From an uncultured Myxococcales bacterium (GTDB lineage: Bacteria > Myxococcota_A > UBA9042 > DTJE01), in assembly GCA_937975765.1 (NCBI GenBank), contig CALJUR010000081.1:1-64000 (forward strand): a stretch of DNA of 64,000 nt, given 5' to 3'. Position numbers and translations under genes: made by a program. Positions 49,926 through 58,621 of this stretch are shown here, one piece after another (within the stretch, counting starts at the first letter, position 1; each line of letters begins with the position of its first letter). Below the pieces are notes generated by a model, which saw only the letters and a program-made list of their open reading frames with translations, ran no database searches and was not told where the DNA came from.

Positions 49926-51263
49926 ATGTCCCGATCGTTCTCGCTTTCGCTGCACCGGTTCGGTGCCGACGTGATGGCCGCCGTGGCCTCCCGGGTTGCC
50001 GACGTGACGTTCCAGGCCCGGCGCCTGAAGGCCGACGCGAACGGCGTCGCCGCGTTCCTGCAAGTCCCCGACGATGACGCGAACGCCCGCGCGGTGGCCG
50101 ACCGGGTCGCCGCGCTGCCGGCCCGCTTCCGCAAGGTGCTGGTGCTGGGCATCGGCGGATCCGCCCTGGGCGCCCAGGCGGCGCTGGACGCCCTGAAGCC
50201 GCTGCGGCCCGCCGGCGGCCGCGAGGTGCGCATCCTGGCGAACCTGGACCCCGTTTCCATCGCCGACGCGATGGCGTGGTTCGACCCGGCCGACACCCTG
50301 CTGAACCCCGTCACCAAGTCCGGCACCACCGTCGAGACGCTGACCCAGTTCGCGCTGTTCGCGGACCGCATCCGGGCGGCGCGCGGCGAGGCCGGCCTGA
50401 AGGAAGGCGTCGTCGTCACCACCGACCCCCAGAAGGGCGCGCTGCGGCGCGTCGCCCGCCGGCTGGACTGCCCGTCCCTGGAGGTCCCCCCCCGCGTCGG
50501 CGGCCGCTTCAGCGTGCTGACCCCGGTGGGCCTGTTCCCGATCGCCTGTGCGGGCCACGACGTGACCGCGATGCGTACCGGCGCCCGCGAGGTGATCGCG
50601 GCCTTCACGGACGGTGACGCGGCCGCGCACCCGTCCGTGCTGGCCGCGGCGGCGCAGGTCGAGTGGATGCGGCGCGGCGCGGCCGTGCGCGTGCTGTGGG
50701 CATACTGCGACCGGTTCGCCGCGATGGGCGACTGGTTCTCCCAGTTGTGGGGCGAGTCGCTGGGCAAGCCGAAGGACGACGGTGCCGTCGGGTCCCAGCC
50801 GGTCCGCGCGATCGGTTCCACCGACCAGCACTCGCTGCTGCAGTTGTTCATGGAGGGCCCCCGCGACAAGACGCTGACCTTCGTGACCGTCGGCGGCCCG
50901 CGCCCCGCGATGCCCGTGCCGGACCTGTCCGCCCTGGACCCGGACTTCGCCGAGTTCGCGCACCACGACGCGGCCGAGGTCTTCGACGCGCTGCGCTGCG
51001 GCACGATGGCGGGGCTGGTCGAGGCGGGCCGGCCCGTGGCCCACCTGCACGTGCCGGTGCTGGACGAGGCCGCCGTGGGCGCGCTGTTCGCCCACTTCGA
51101 GATCGAGACGGCGCTGGCCGGCTACCTGCTGGGGATCGACCCGTTCGACCAGCCCGGCGTCGAGGCCGGCAAGAAGTTCGCCCATGGCCTCCTGGGCCGC
51201 CCCGGCATGGAGGCCTACGGCACGGCGGCGCGGCGGATCCTGGGCACGGAGGACGCGCAATGA
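49926..51263 (+). CDS. pgi: Glucose-6-phosphate isomerase
   Basis: This enzyme interconverts glucose-6-phosphate and fructose-6-phosphate. Diagnostic segments are VLGIGGSALGAQAAL, NPVTKSGTTVETLTQF, LWGESLGKPKDDG, GSTDQHSLLQLFMEGP and DPFDQPGVEAGKK. The length of 445 residues fits the shorter bacterial forms. It overlaps the downstream upp gene by an ATGA. Its promoter is divergent from that of hup. Confidence 0.95.
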   Translation: MSRSFSLSLHRFGADVMAAVASRVADVTFQARRLKADANGVAAFLQVPDDDANARAVADRVAALPARFRKVLVLGIGGSALGAQAALDALKPLRPAGGREVRILANLDPVSIADAMAWFDPADTLLNPVTKSGTTVETLTQFALFADRIRAARGEAGLKEGVVVTTDPQKGALRRVARRLDCPSLEVPPRVGGRFSVLTPVGLFPIACAGHDVTAMRTGAREVIAAFTDGDAAAHPSVLAAAAQVEWMRRGAAVRVLWAYCDRFAAMGDWFSQLWGESLGKPKDDGAVGSQPVRAIGSTDQHSLLQLFMEGPRDKTLTFVTVGGPRPAMPVPDLSALDPDFAEFAHHDAAEVFDALRCGTMAGLVEAGRPVAHLHVPVLDEAAVGALFAHFEIETALAGYLLGIDPFDQPGVEAGKKFAHGLLGRPGMEAYGTAARRILGTEDAQ

Positions 51264-52036
51264 CCGGCTGCCACCGCGAGATCGAGCACCGCTACGGCGA
51301 CCGCGTGCACGTGCTGGACGACCCGTACATGCGGACGCTGCTGGCCGAGCTGTGCATGCCCGCGACCGTGCAGCCCCGCCTGAACTGGCTGCTGCAGTCG
51401 CTGTATGACGGGCTGCTGCGCGCCTGCATCAACGACCTGTTCCCGCGCAAGGTGCGGTCGGTGCGCACCCGGATGGGCGCCGAGTACCGCGCCGAGATGC
51501 TGGACCCGACCACCGAGGTGGTCAGTGTCGACATCGCGCGGGCCGGCATCAAGCCTTCGCTGGTGTGCTTCGAACTGCTGTCCACGGTGCTGGACCCGGC
51601 CGGGGTGCGGCAGGACCACGTGATCATGAACCGCACCACCAACGAGGCGGGGCAGGTCACCGGCGCGGCCATCTCGGGCACCAAGGTCGGCGGGCCCACG
51701 GAGGGCCGGATCCTGCTGTTCCCGGACCCGATGGGCGCCACCGGGTCGTCGCTGGTCGAGGTGGTCCACTGGTACAAGGCGAACGGCGAGGGCCGGCCGG
51801 CGCGCTGGATCAGCCTGAACCTGATCGTGACGCCCGAGTTCCTGCGCAAGGTCCAGGCCGACGCGCCGGAACTGGAGATCTACTGCTGGCGCGTGGACCG
51901 CGGGCTGTCGCCGGCGGACGTGCTGGCGAAGGCTCCGGGCGAGGCGTGGGACCGCGAGCGCGGCCTGGACGACCACCACTACATCGTGCCGGGCGCCGGC
52001 GGGCTGGGCGAGGTGCTGAACAACGCGCTGCGGTGA
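51260..52036 (+). CDS. upp: Uracil phosphoribosyltransferase
   Basis: This salvage enzyme makes UMP from uracil and PRPP. The PRPP loop reads LLFPDPMGATGSSL and the uracil site IVPGAGGLGEVLN. The length of 258 residues is longer than the usual 208, because of an N-terminal stretch (about 50 residues) and an internal insertion, so the substrate should be treated as likely, not certain. The start ATG overlaps the pgi stop (ATGA), implying coupling. Confidence 0.88.
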   Translation: MTGCHREIEHRYGDRVHVLDDPYMRTLLAELCMPATVQPRLNWLLQSLYDGLLRACINDLFPRKVRSVRTRMGAEYRAEMLDPTTEVVSVDIARAGIKPSLVCFELLSTVLDPAGVRQDHVIMNRTTNEAGQVTGAAISGTKVGGPTEGRILLFPDPMGATGSSLVEVVHWYKANGEGRPARWISLNLIVTPEFLRKVQADAPELEIYCWRVDRGLSPADVLAKAPGEAWDRERGLDDHHYIVPGAGGLGEVLNNALR

Positions 52037-52058
52037 CGCGCGGCGGCGGGAGGGTCCC

Positions 52059-52604
52059 ATGAACGGCGCCGAGAAGTTCGAGATCCTGATCTCCGAACGG
52101 GAACTGCAGGAGCGCATCCGGGAGATGGGCGCGCAGATCACGCGCGACTACCCCGAAGGCGACCTGGTCGTCGTCGGCGTGCTGAAGGGCGCGGTCGTCT
52201 TCCTGTCGGACCTGGTGCGGCAGATCGACCTGCCGCTGTCGCTGGACTTCATGGGCCTGTCGTCCTACGGCGACGCGACCACCTCCAGCGGTGTCGTGCA
52301 GATCACGCAGGACCTGTCCAAGCCCATCCTGGGCAAGCACGTGCTGGTGGTCGAGGACATCGTGGACACCGGCCTGACGCTGGCCTTCCTGCGCGAGAAC
52401 TTCCTGGCGCGCCAGCCGAAGTCCGTCCGGATCTGCACGCTGCTGCACAAGCCGTCGAACACGGTCAAGCACGTGCCGCTGGACTACGTGGGATTCACCA
52501 TCGAGAACCGGTTCGTGGTCGGCTACGGGCTGGACTACGAGCAGAAGTACCGCAACCTGCCCTACATCGGGTTCCTGCCGCCTAGTGCGTCGGCGGCAGG
52601 ATGA
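52059..52604 (+). CDS. hpt: Hypoxanthine phosphoribosyltransferase
   Basis: A 181-residue purine salvage enzyme. VVGVLKGAVVFLSDLVRQ, the PRPP-binding VVEDIVDTGLTL and the hood region VPLDYVGFTIENRFVVGYGLDY are all present. It follows upp by 22 nt in the operon pgi-upp-hpt. Its 3' end overlaps the convergent MBL gene by 23 nt. Confidence 0.95.
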   Translation: MNGAEKFEILISERELQERIREMGAQITRDYPEGDLVVVGVLKGAVVFLSDLVRQIDLPLSLDFMGLSSYGDATTSSGVVQITQDLSKPILGKHVLVVEDIVDTGLTLAFLRENFLARQPKSVRICTLLHKPSNTVKHVPLDYVGFTIENRFVVGYGLDYEQKYRNLPYIGFLPPSASAAG

Positions 52605-53241
52605 CCACGCGCGGGCCCTCGGGCAGCGCGTCCTTCGCGAACGCCAGCGGCGACGCCGCGTCCTGAATCGGCCACCCCCGCCGCCGCACCACCGCCAGGA
52701 AGTCGTCGATCGGCTGCAGCGCCAGTTTCACCGTCGGCCACAGGTAGTGCATCGGCACCACGACCCGCGGGCGCAGCGCCTCGACCGTCCGCGCGGCCTC
52801 CTCGGGCCCCACCGTGAACGTCCCGCCCACCGGCAGCAGCAGCACGTCCACCGGCGCCAGCGCCTGCGCCTCCTCCGGCCGCGGCACGCGCCCCAGGTCG
52901 CCGGGATGGACGATCGACACGCCGTCGATCGCGAACCGGAAGCCCGTCACGAAGCCCCTTTTCGCGCCTTCCACCTCGTCGTGCGGCAGTTTCACTCCGC
53001 GGAATTCGATCCCGCGCGCCGTGGCGGTGGCCCGGACCACGTCCGGGTTCCCGAACGCCGGGTCCAGGTGGAAGTGGTCCAGGTGATCGTGGGTGGACAC
53101 GACGACGTCCACGGGTTCGGTGAAGGCGCGCAGGCCCATCCGGCCCTGGAACGCCCCGGGCTGGTACGGGTCCAGCAGGATCCGCGGTCCCGCGTCGCCT
53201 TCCACCAGGAAGCACGCGTGTCCGATGCAGGTCAGTCGCAC
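52582..53241 (-). CDS. MBL-fold metal-dependent hydrolase (UlaG-like)
   Basis: A 219-residue metallo-beta-lactamase-fold protein. The metal motif THDHLDHFH is clear, followed by the Asp/His of HPGDLG and VVPMHY. It resembles the UlaG/YtkL branch with broad substrates; the reaction is unknown. The start is a GTG at 53241 with GAGGTGACCC upstream. It may be cotranscribed with the Cys-rich lipoprotein genes that precede it. Confidence 0.85.
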   Translation of the reverse strand: MRLTCIGHACFLVEGDAGPRILLDPYQPGAFQGRMGLRAFTEPVDVVVSTHDHLDHFHLDPAFGNPDVVRATATARGIEFRGVKLPHDEVEGAKRGFVTGFRFAIDGVSIVHPGDLGRVPRPEEAQALAPVDVLLLPVGGTFTVGPEEAARTVEALRPRVVVPMHYLWPTVKLALQPIDDFLAVVRRRGWPIQDAASPLAFAKDALPEGPRVVILPPTH

Positions 53242-53275
53242 GGGTCACCTCCGCGTCGGGAAGGGCCTGCGGGGC

Positions 53276-55594
53276 CTACGGGGCCGGCATCACCCGCACC
53301 CGCACCTCGCCGGGAACCTCCTGGCCCTGCAGCACCTCCGACCAGTGCCACGCCATCAGCATCGCACCTCCGGGCCCGCTCGTCGCGTCCAGGCTGCCGA
53401 CGAAGCCTTCCGACGCGCCCTGGACCGGGACCGGGGTGCCGACCGACCCGGGTTCGCCGGTCGTCGTCAGCAGGCGCAGGACCACGGCCGACGGGTTGCC
53501 GAACGACTCCCCCAGCACGAAGGTGGTCAGGAACGCGAAGCCCGTCCCGAACGGAAGGAACGCCTGGGCCATCGGGTACGGGACGTCCAGCAGCCGGCCC
53601 GCCTCGACGGTGGACTGCGCCAGGCACCACGACTGCCCGGTCGGCTCGCCCGCTCCGTCCAGCCGGAACGACGTCACGTCGAGCCCCGGGGATTCGCCCA
53701 CCGTGACCGACCGCAACACCGCGGCCAGGTAGGTGCCGTCTCCTGCCGGCACGCAGGCCGGCGCGATGCGATGGTCCTGCTCGAATTCCGCCAGATCCTG
53801 GGCGGGCCACAACTTCCCGTCGGCCCGCTGGTACACGACCCGGGGGTGGGTCCGGCGGGATGCCCGCTGGACCAGCGTCAACAGCGCGCCGCCTCCCTCC
53901 GGGCAGACCTGGCCCAGCCGGGCGGAGTCCAGCCCCGACGGGTCGCCGGCCACGATCACGGTCGCGGACGCCAGCAACTGGTCGGTGGCCGTGGCCACCC
54001 AGGACGATCGGACCTCCCCGTAGACCCAGGAGTCCACCGTGTAGAGCAACTGCCACGCCACCAGCGCGGCGCCCTCGATCGCCCCGATGTCCAGGCGTTC
54101 GCCGAAGGCAGCCTCCCCGGGCAGCGAACCGGGGATCGCCGACGCGGACAGCGTCGCACCGGTCCAGTCCAGCAGGCGCAACTGGACCGCGTCGATGGAC
54201 TGGAAGGCCAGCACGAACCGCCCCTGCCCCAGCGAGGCCAGCGCGGGACGGAAATGCCCCGACGCGGCAGGCACGGCCTCGGGCACGACCTGCACCGGTC
54301 CCAGCGTCCCATGGGTGCCCAAAGGGCGCACCTGCAGCACCGGCGCACCCTCGACGGACTCCTCCCAGGCGATCAGGCCGGAGCCGCCCCACTCCCACCA
54401 GGCGACCACCGGGGCCTGGCCTGCCGTCGAGAGGGTCGCCAGCGCCCACCGGCAGGCGAGGCACAGCGGCGTCGTGTCCATGCCCGGGTCGCACTGTTCG
54501 CCGGCTTCCTGCAGGCCGTTGCCACAGCAGTCGGGCAGCACCCGGTGTTCGCAGCCGCCGTCCGCGGGCCGGCAGGAATCCGCGGTGCACGGGTTCCCGT
54601 CGTCGCAGTCCACCGCGGGCCCCAGGGCCAGGCAGATCCCGGAACGGCAGCCGTCCGGCCCGTTGCACAGGTCGCCGTCGTCGCACGCCGTGTCCTCGGG
54701 CAGGTTCGTGGCCACGCACCCCCCGGGCTCGACGCAGGAGGCCGTCCGGCAGGACCCCGGGTCGCAGGCCACGGGGGCACCCAGGCACTCGCCGGCCAGG
54801 CACGCGTCCGATCCCGTGCAGGCCAGCCCGTCGTCGCACGCCTCCCCTTCGCGGATCGGGCGCGCCGCGCACCGGCCGCTGGCCGGGTCGCAGACGTGCT
54901 CGCGGCAGGCCTCGGCGCCCGGGCATTCCACGTCGTCGTACCGGCAGGTCCCGTCCTCGCACCGGGGATGGACGCGGCACAGGTCCTGCGAGGCCGGGCA
55001 GGGGCGGGCGCCGGTGCACTCGCAGGCGTCGTTCGCCAGCACGCACTGGCCGTCCCGGCACTCGTCGGCGGTGCACGCCAGGCCATCGGCGTCGCAGGCC
55101 GTTTCATCGGGCCGGGGCTGGTACTCGCACCGGCCGGTGGACTCGTTGCAGCCCTGGCCGACCAGGCAGGGCATCGCGGCACACTCCTTGCGGGCATAGC
55201 TGCACCGCCCCTGCAGGCAGGTTCCGGCCCCCGCGGCGCACGCGTCGTCGGGGGTGCAGGGGTCGCCTTCCGCGCGGCCCGCGCACCACAGCGCCAGGCG
55301 CTCGATGCAGCCGGCACCCAGCATCGACTCCGGCAGGCACTCGTGGCCGTCCGGGCACCGGTCGGTCCGCGGGACGTGCTCGCAGCGTCGCACGCCGTTG
55401 ACGGACAGGCCGCAGATGTCCTCGGTGCAGTCGATGCCGTCGGTGCAGTCCGCATCCCGCAGGCACTGGTCCTGGGCCGGGGTCAGGTCGGCGTTGTTGC
55501 CGCCACCGCACGCCGCCACCGCCAGCGGGACCAGGAGCGGCAGCAGGAAGGGGACCCGGGCAATCCCTCGCGGGAACGATCGATTCGCGGGCAC
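53276..55594 (-). CDS. Cys-rich exported lipoprotein (772 aa)
   Basis: A lipoprotein (lipobox LAVAAC) whose first 350 residues are packed with Cys motifs of the CDDGLACTGSDAC and CDDGNPCTADSC type, as in the neighbour at 55605. The C-terminal 400 residues are Cys-poor, with repeated strands (VVAWWEWGGSGLIAWEE, FRPALASLGQGRFVLAF), and could be a beta-propeller. The start is a GTG at 55594 with GGAGG upstream. It is the last of three co-oriented exported lipoprotein genes, with small gaps between them. Confidence 0.78.
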   Translation of the reverse strand: MPANRSFPRGIARVPFLLPLLVPLAVAACGGGNNADLTPAQDQCLRDADCTDGIDCTEDICGLSVNGVRRCEHVPRTDRCPDGHECLPESMLGAGCIERLALWCAGRAEGDPCTPDDACAAGAGTCLQGRCSYARKECAAMPCLVGQGCNESTGRCEYQPRPDETACDADGLACTADECRDGQCVLANDACECTGARPCPASQDLCRVHPRCEDGTCRYDDVECPGAEACREHVCDPASGRCAARPIREGEACDDGLACTGSDACLAGECLGAPVACDPGSCRTASCVEPGGCVATNLPEDTACDDGDLCNGPDGCRSGICLALGPAVDCDDGNPCTADSCRPADGGCEHRVLPDCCGNGLQEAGEQCDPGMDTTPLCLACRWALATLSTAGQAPVVAWWEWGGSGLIAWEESVEGAPVLQVRPLGTHGTLGPVQVVPEAVPAASGHFRPALASLGQGRFVLAFQSIDAVQLRLLDWTGATLSASAIPGSLPGEAAFGERLDIGAIEGAALVAWQLLYTVDSWVYGEVRSSWVATATDQLLASATVIVAGDPSGLDSARLGQVCPEGGGALLTLVQRASRRTHPRVVYQRADGKLWPAQDLAEFEQDHRIAPACVPAGDGTYLAAVLRSVTVGESPGLDVTSFRLDGAGEPTGQSWCLAQSTVEAGRLLDVPYPMAQAFLPFGTGFAFLTTFVLGESFGNPSAVVLRLLTTTGEPGSVGTPVPVQGASEGFVGSLDATSGPGGAMLMAWHWSEVLQGQEVPGEVRVRVMPAP

Positions 55595-55604
55595 GGCGAC
55601 CTCC

Positions 55605-58604
55605 TCAGGGGCACCAGGCAGTGGCGCCGGGCACGGTCACGTAGCCGGAAGGTCCGAAGCCGACGCAGACGGCCGGCCGGTCGGGGTGGCTGCAGTCCAC
55701 GGCACCGGCCGGGCAGGCCGGCGAGACCAGCGCCAGGTAGATGCCCGAGTCCCGCAGGTCCGTCCCGTCGTACCACGCCACGGCCGCCCAGTAGGGGTCC
55801 AGCCGCGCGACCGCCGGCGATGCGGACCCCTTCTCGACCGTCGGGGAGACCACCAGGTCGGCCCCGGGGACGCCGGCGGCATCCAGCGGGGTCAGCAGCA
55901 CCCGGGTGTCGGTCGCGGCTACTCCCACCGAGGCCAGCAGGGCCCGGTCGTCGAACGCGACGAGGTCGGGCGCGTAGCGTCGCAGCCAGGTCGTCGCCGG
56001 GAAGGTCGCCTCGCCGGCCGACTGCAGGTCCGCCGCCACCCGGGTGCCGCCGCGCAGCACGCCGGCGTCCCGCTCGGCCACCCAGGCGACGCGATCCGTG
56101 CCGACGGGTGCCAGGGCCAGGTCGCGCAGCGCGTCCCCGCCGGTGTCCGCCTGCACCTCGTCGCCCGCGGGCTTCCCGTCGACATCCAGCCGCCGCAGCA
56201 TCACACGGTGGACCGGGCCCTCCTGTTCCGAGATCCACGCCGCCACGCCCCCGTTGCCGACCGATGCCAGCTTCGGACGCCGCTGGATCCCCGCGGTGTC
56301 CTGGTTGAGGAGGGTGCCGGTGGGGTCGAAGGTGGGGGTGTCGTTCAGGATTTGCCACCCACCAATCGCGATGTCCAACGGAGAAGAACCATCGATAGAG
56401 AATGACCAAGAGATAAGACCATTCCCATCGAGTGTTTCCGACAACGATGGTTCGAATCGATCCTCCTGATAGATTCCGACAGACGAGGTGAGAACTGACA
56501 GAGCAGACTTCGTCCCGTCGTCGTTTTTAGTCAGAGCAAGAACTTGCCGTTTTGTCCCCCCGAAGGACACCATCGACCCAGGCTCATCTCTTCTCGAAGC
56601 AATGGAGATAGCAAAACGCCCCTCCTGAGTTTCAAGGCTTTCTGCGGAGACTTTCTCCCAATCACGAACCTCAAGATCGACACCAAGTCCGCCACAAAGA
56701 ACATCTAGTTGTTTCTTCGCCGCAAGATGAAGTCCGGATCTTCCGGCATTGGAAGATGCAACGATCTCGCTGTACCCCTTCCCCGCCGCGACCAGCACCG
56801 GGCCCAGCGGGGCACAACCGCTGCGCGCCCACAGGTAGAGGTCCAGGGTCGCCACGACCCCGCCCGCCGCGACCCGCACGGCCAGGTCCACCGGGTCACC
56901 GTCCCCCAGCCACGACCACGCCATCCGGGTCCGGCCGTCCACGACCCGGCACTCGTCCGGCGACACCACGAGTTCGCCCCGGTACAGTTTCACCGCGTCG
57001 CAGGCCGAGGCGCCCGCATCCAGGACCAGCAGCGCCAGGCCCGAAGGCACCCGCCGCCCCGGGATCCGGAAGGACGCTCCCGGCTCCCCTTCCGCGGGCC
57101 CCGCGCCCGCCTCCCCGCGCATCCCCTTCCCGCCGCTCCACCGGAATCCCGGCACCGCCCCGCCCGTCCGCAGGTCCCACCCCAGCAGCCGCCGCGGCAG
57201 CCGCAGGTCCAGTTCCTGGCACTCGCCGGTCCCCGCCTGGCACCAGGTCGGCCCGCACTCGCCCGCCGACGCCGCGCACCGTCCCTCCGGCTCGCCATCC
57301 CAGGCGCAGGTCCCCGCGTCGCATCGCTCGGCCGTGCAGGGGTCCCCGTCGTCGCAGTCCCCGTCGCCGACGCAGCACCCCGGGGTCCACGCCCCGGGAA
57401 CGCAACTCCCCGCCCGGCAGGCGTCCCCGGCCGTGCACGGGTTGGCGTCCTGGCACGGGGTCGCGTCCAGGTCCCGGTGCCGGCACCCGCCGGTCGCCGG
57501 GTCGCAGTCGTCCTCCGTGCACGGGTTGCCGTCGTCGCAGTCCATCGCCGTCCCGACGCACTGGGCCTGGGCGCTGCACGCGTCCAGCACCGTGCACGGG
57601 TCCCCGTCGTCGCACCCGATCGCGACCCCCAGCGGCGTCCACGCACATCCCGTCGCCGGCACGCAGGTGTCCGACGTGCAGGGGTTCCCGTCGTCGCAGT
57701 CCATCGCCGCCCCGGGCACGCACGCCCCGTTCGCGCACGCGTCCCCGGCGGTGCACAGGTCCCCGTCCTCGCAGGCCGCGCCGTTCGCGGGCGGGTGCCG
57801 GCAGGCCCCCGTCGAGGGATCGCACCGGTCCTCGGTGCACGGGTCGCCATCGACGCATCGCGGCCGGTGCCGGCATTCCCCGTCCAGGCACGTCCCGGCC
57901 TCGCTGCACACCGTCGCGGCCTCGCACTCGGTCCCGTCCGCGCGCGCCTCCTCGCCGCAACGGCCGGTCGCCTCGTCGCAGGTGGCCACCCGGCAGGGGT
58001 CGGCCGGCACCGGGCACTTCGTCAGGCTGCCGCCCGTCACGCACCGCTGGCTGGCCGGGTCGCACGACAGCGGCGGGGCGCAGAGGGTCTTCGGGCCGGG
58101 GCAATCCTCGTCCTTCCCGCACTCGCACTCGTTGGCGCCCGCCTGGCAGGCCCCGCCCACGCACCGGTCCTTCGTGCACGCATTGGCATCCCGGTCGCAG
58201 CCCTCGCCGTCCGCCAGCGACTCGTACCGGCACTCCCCCGTCGCCTCGTCGCAGCCGCCGGACAGGCATTCCCGGACCGGGCACGCCTTCCGGCGCACGG
58301 GCACGCAGGCACCCGACACGCACGTCCCGCCGCCCTCCGCGCACCGGTCGATCGGCTGGCATGACGCGCCCTCCCGGGCCTCGTCGGCCACGACCCCGCA
58401 CGTCCCGTCCAGGCACGTCCGGCGTCCGCAAGGCCCGGGGTCCAGGGCCGCGCAGTCCGCCTCCGTCCGGCAGGACACCGTCACGTCCCCGGGCACGTCG
58501 CTCCCGTCGCCCGTCCCGTCGCCCGGCCCCGGGTCGGCCGGGTCCCCGGACCCGCCGCATCCCGCCAGCCACACCACCACGCCGATCATCCAAGCCCTGC
58601 GCAC
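55605..58604 (-). CDS. Very large Cys-rich lipoprotein (999 aa) with an embedded low-GC segment
   Basis: The signal ends in WLAGC. Residues about 25-470 are a long array of Cys motifs such as CDDGNPCTSDTC and CQDANPCTAGDAC. Residues about 470-1000 are Cys-poor and strand-rich. GTG 58604 follows GGGGGGAAGC; a GTG at 58625 would overlap the upstream stop as GTGA. Residues about 612-755 (bases about 56340-56768) are encoded by DNA of about 50% G+C with AGA, CTT, GTT, GCT and TCT codons that are rare elsewhere in the window, while the flanks are about 72%. The frame stays open across both borders, so the segment is in-frame and probably acquired by recombination. Confidence 0.78.
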   Translation of the reverse strand: MRRAWMIGVVVWLAGCGGSGDPADPGPGDGTGDGSDVPGDVTVSCRTEADCAALDPGPCGRRTCLDGTCGVVADEAREGASCQPIDRCAEGGGTCVSGACVPVRRKACPVRECLSGGCDEATGECRYESLADGEGCDRDANACTKDRCVGGACQAGANECECGKDEDCPGPKTLCAPPLSCDPASQRCVTGGSLTKCPVPADPCRVATCDEATGRCGEEARADGTECEAATVCSEAGTCLDGECRHRPRCVDGDPCTEDRCDPSTGACRHPPANGAACEDGDLCTAGDACANGACVPGAAMDCDDGNPCTSDTCVPATGCAWTPLGVAIGCDDGDPCTVLDACSAQAQCVGTAMDCDDGNPCTEDDCDPATGGCRHRDLDATPCQDANPCTAGDACRAGSCVPGAWTPGCCVGDGDCDDGDPCTAERCDAGTCAWDGEPEGRCAASAGECGPTWCQAGTGECQELDLRLPRRLLGWDLRTGGAVPGFRWSGGKGMRGEAGAGPAEGEPGASFRIPGRRVPSGLALLVLDAGASACDAVKLYRGELVVSPDECRVVDGRTRMAWSWLGDGDPVDLAVRVAAGGVVATLDLYLWARSGCAPLGPVLVAAGKGYSEIVASSNAGRSGLHLAAKKQLDVLCGGLGVDLEVRDWEKVSAESLETQEGRFAISIASRRDEPGSMVSFGGTKRQVLALTKNDDGTKSALSVLTSSVGIYQEDRFEPSLSETLDGNGLISWSFSIDGSSPLDIAIGGWQILNDTPTFDPTGTLLNQDTAGIQRRPKLASVGNGGVAAWISEQEGPVHRVMLRRLDVDGKPAGDEVQADTGGDALRDLALAPVGTDRVAWVAERDAGVLRGGTRVAADLQSAGEATFPATTWLRRYAPDLVAFDDRALLASVGVAATDTRVLLTPLDAAGVPGADLVVSPTVEKGSASPAVARLDPYWAAVAWYDGTDLRDSGIYLALVSPACPAGAVDCSHPDRPAVCVGFGPSGYVTVPGATAWCP
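56340..56768 (-). other. In-frame low-GC mosaic segment inside a Cys-rich lipoprotein gene
   Basis: Base counts over 56341-56760 give about 212 of 420 G+C (50%). The line to the left counts about 43 of 60 and the line to the right about 44 of 60. The change occurs within a few tens of bases on both sides and no stop codon is introduced. The encoded stretch is strand-like and polar, with few Cys. Confidence 0.8.
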
Positions 58605-58621
58605 GCTTCCCCCCGATGCCT

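Noticed and set aside
56340..56768. Assembly chimera at the low-GC segment
   Set aside because: The frame stays open across both borders and the protein pattern continues. Without read data a chimera cannot be fully excluded, so it is kept as a biological candidate.
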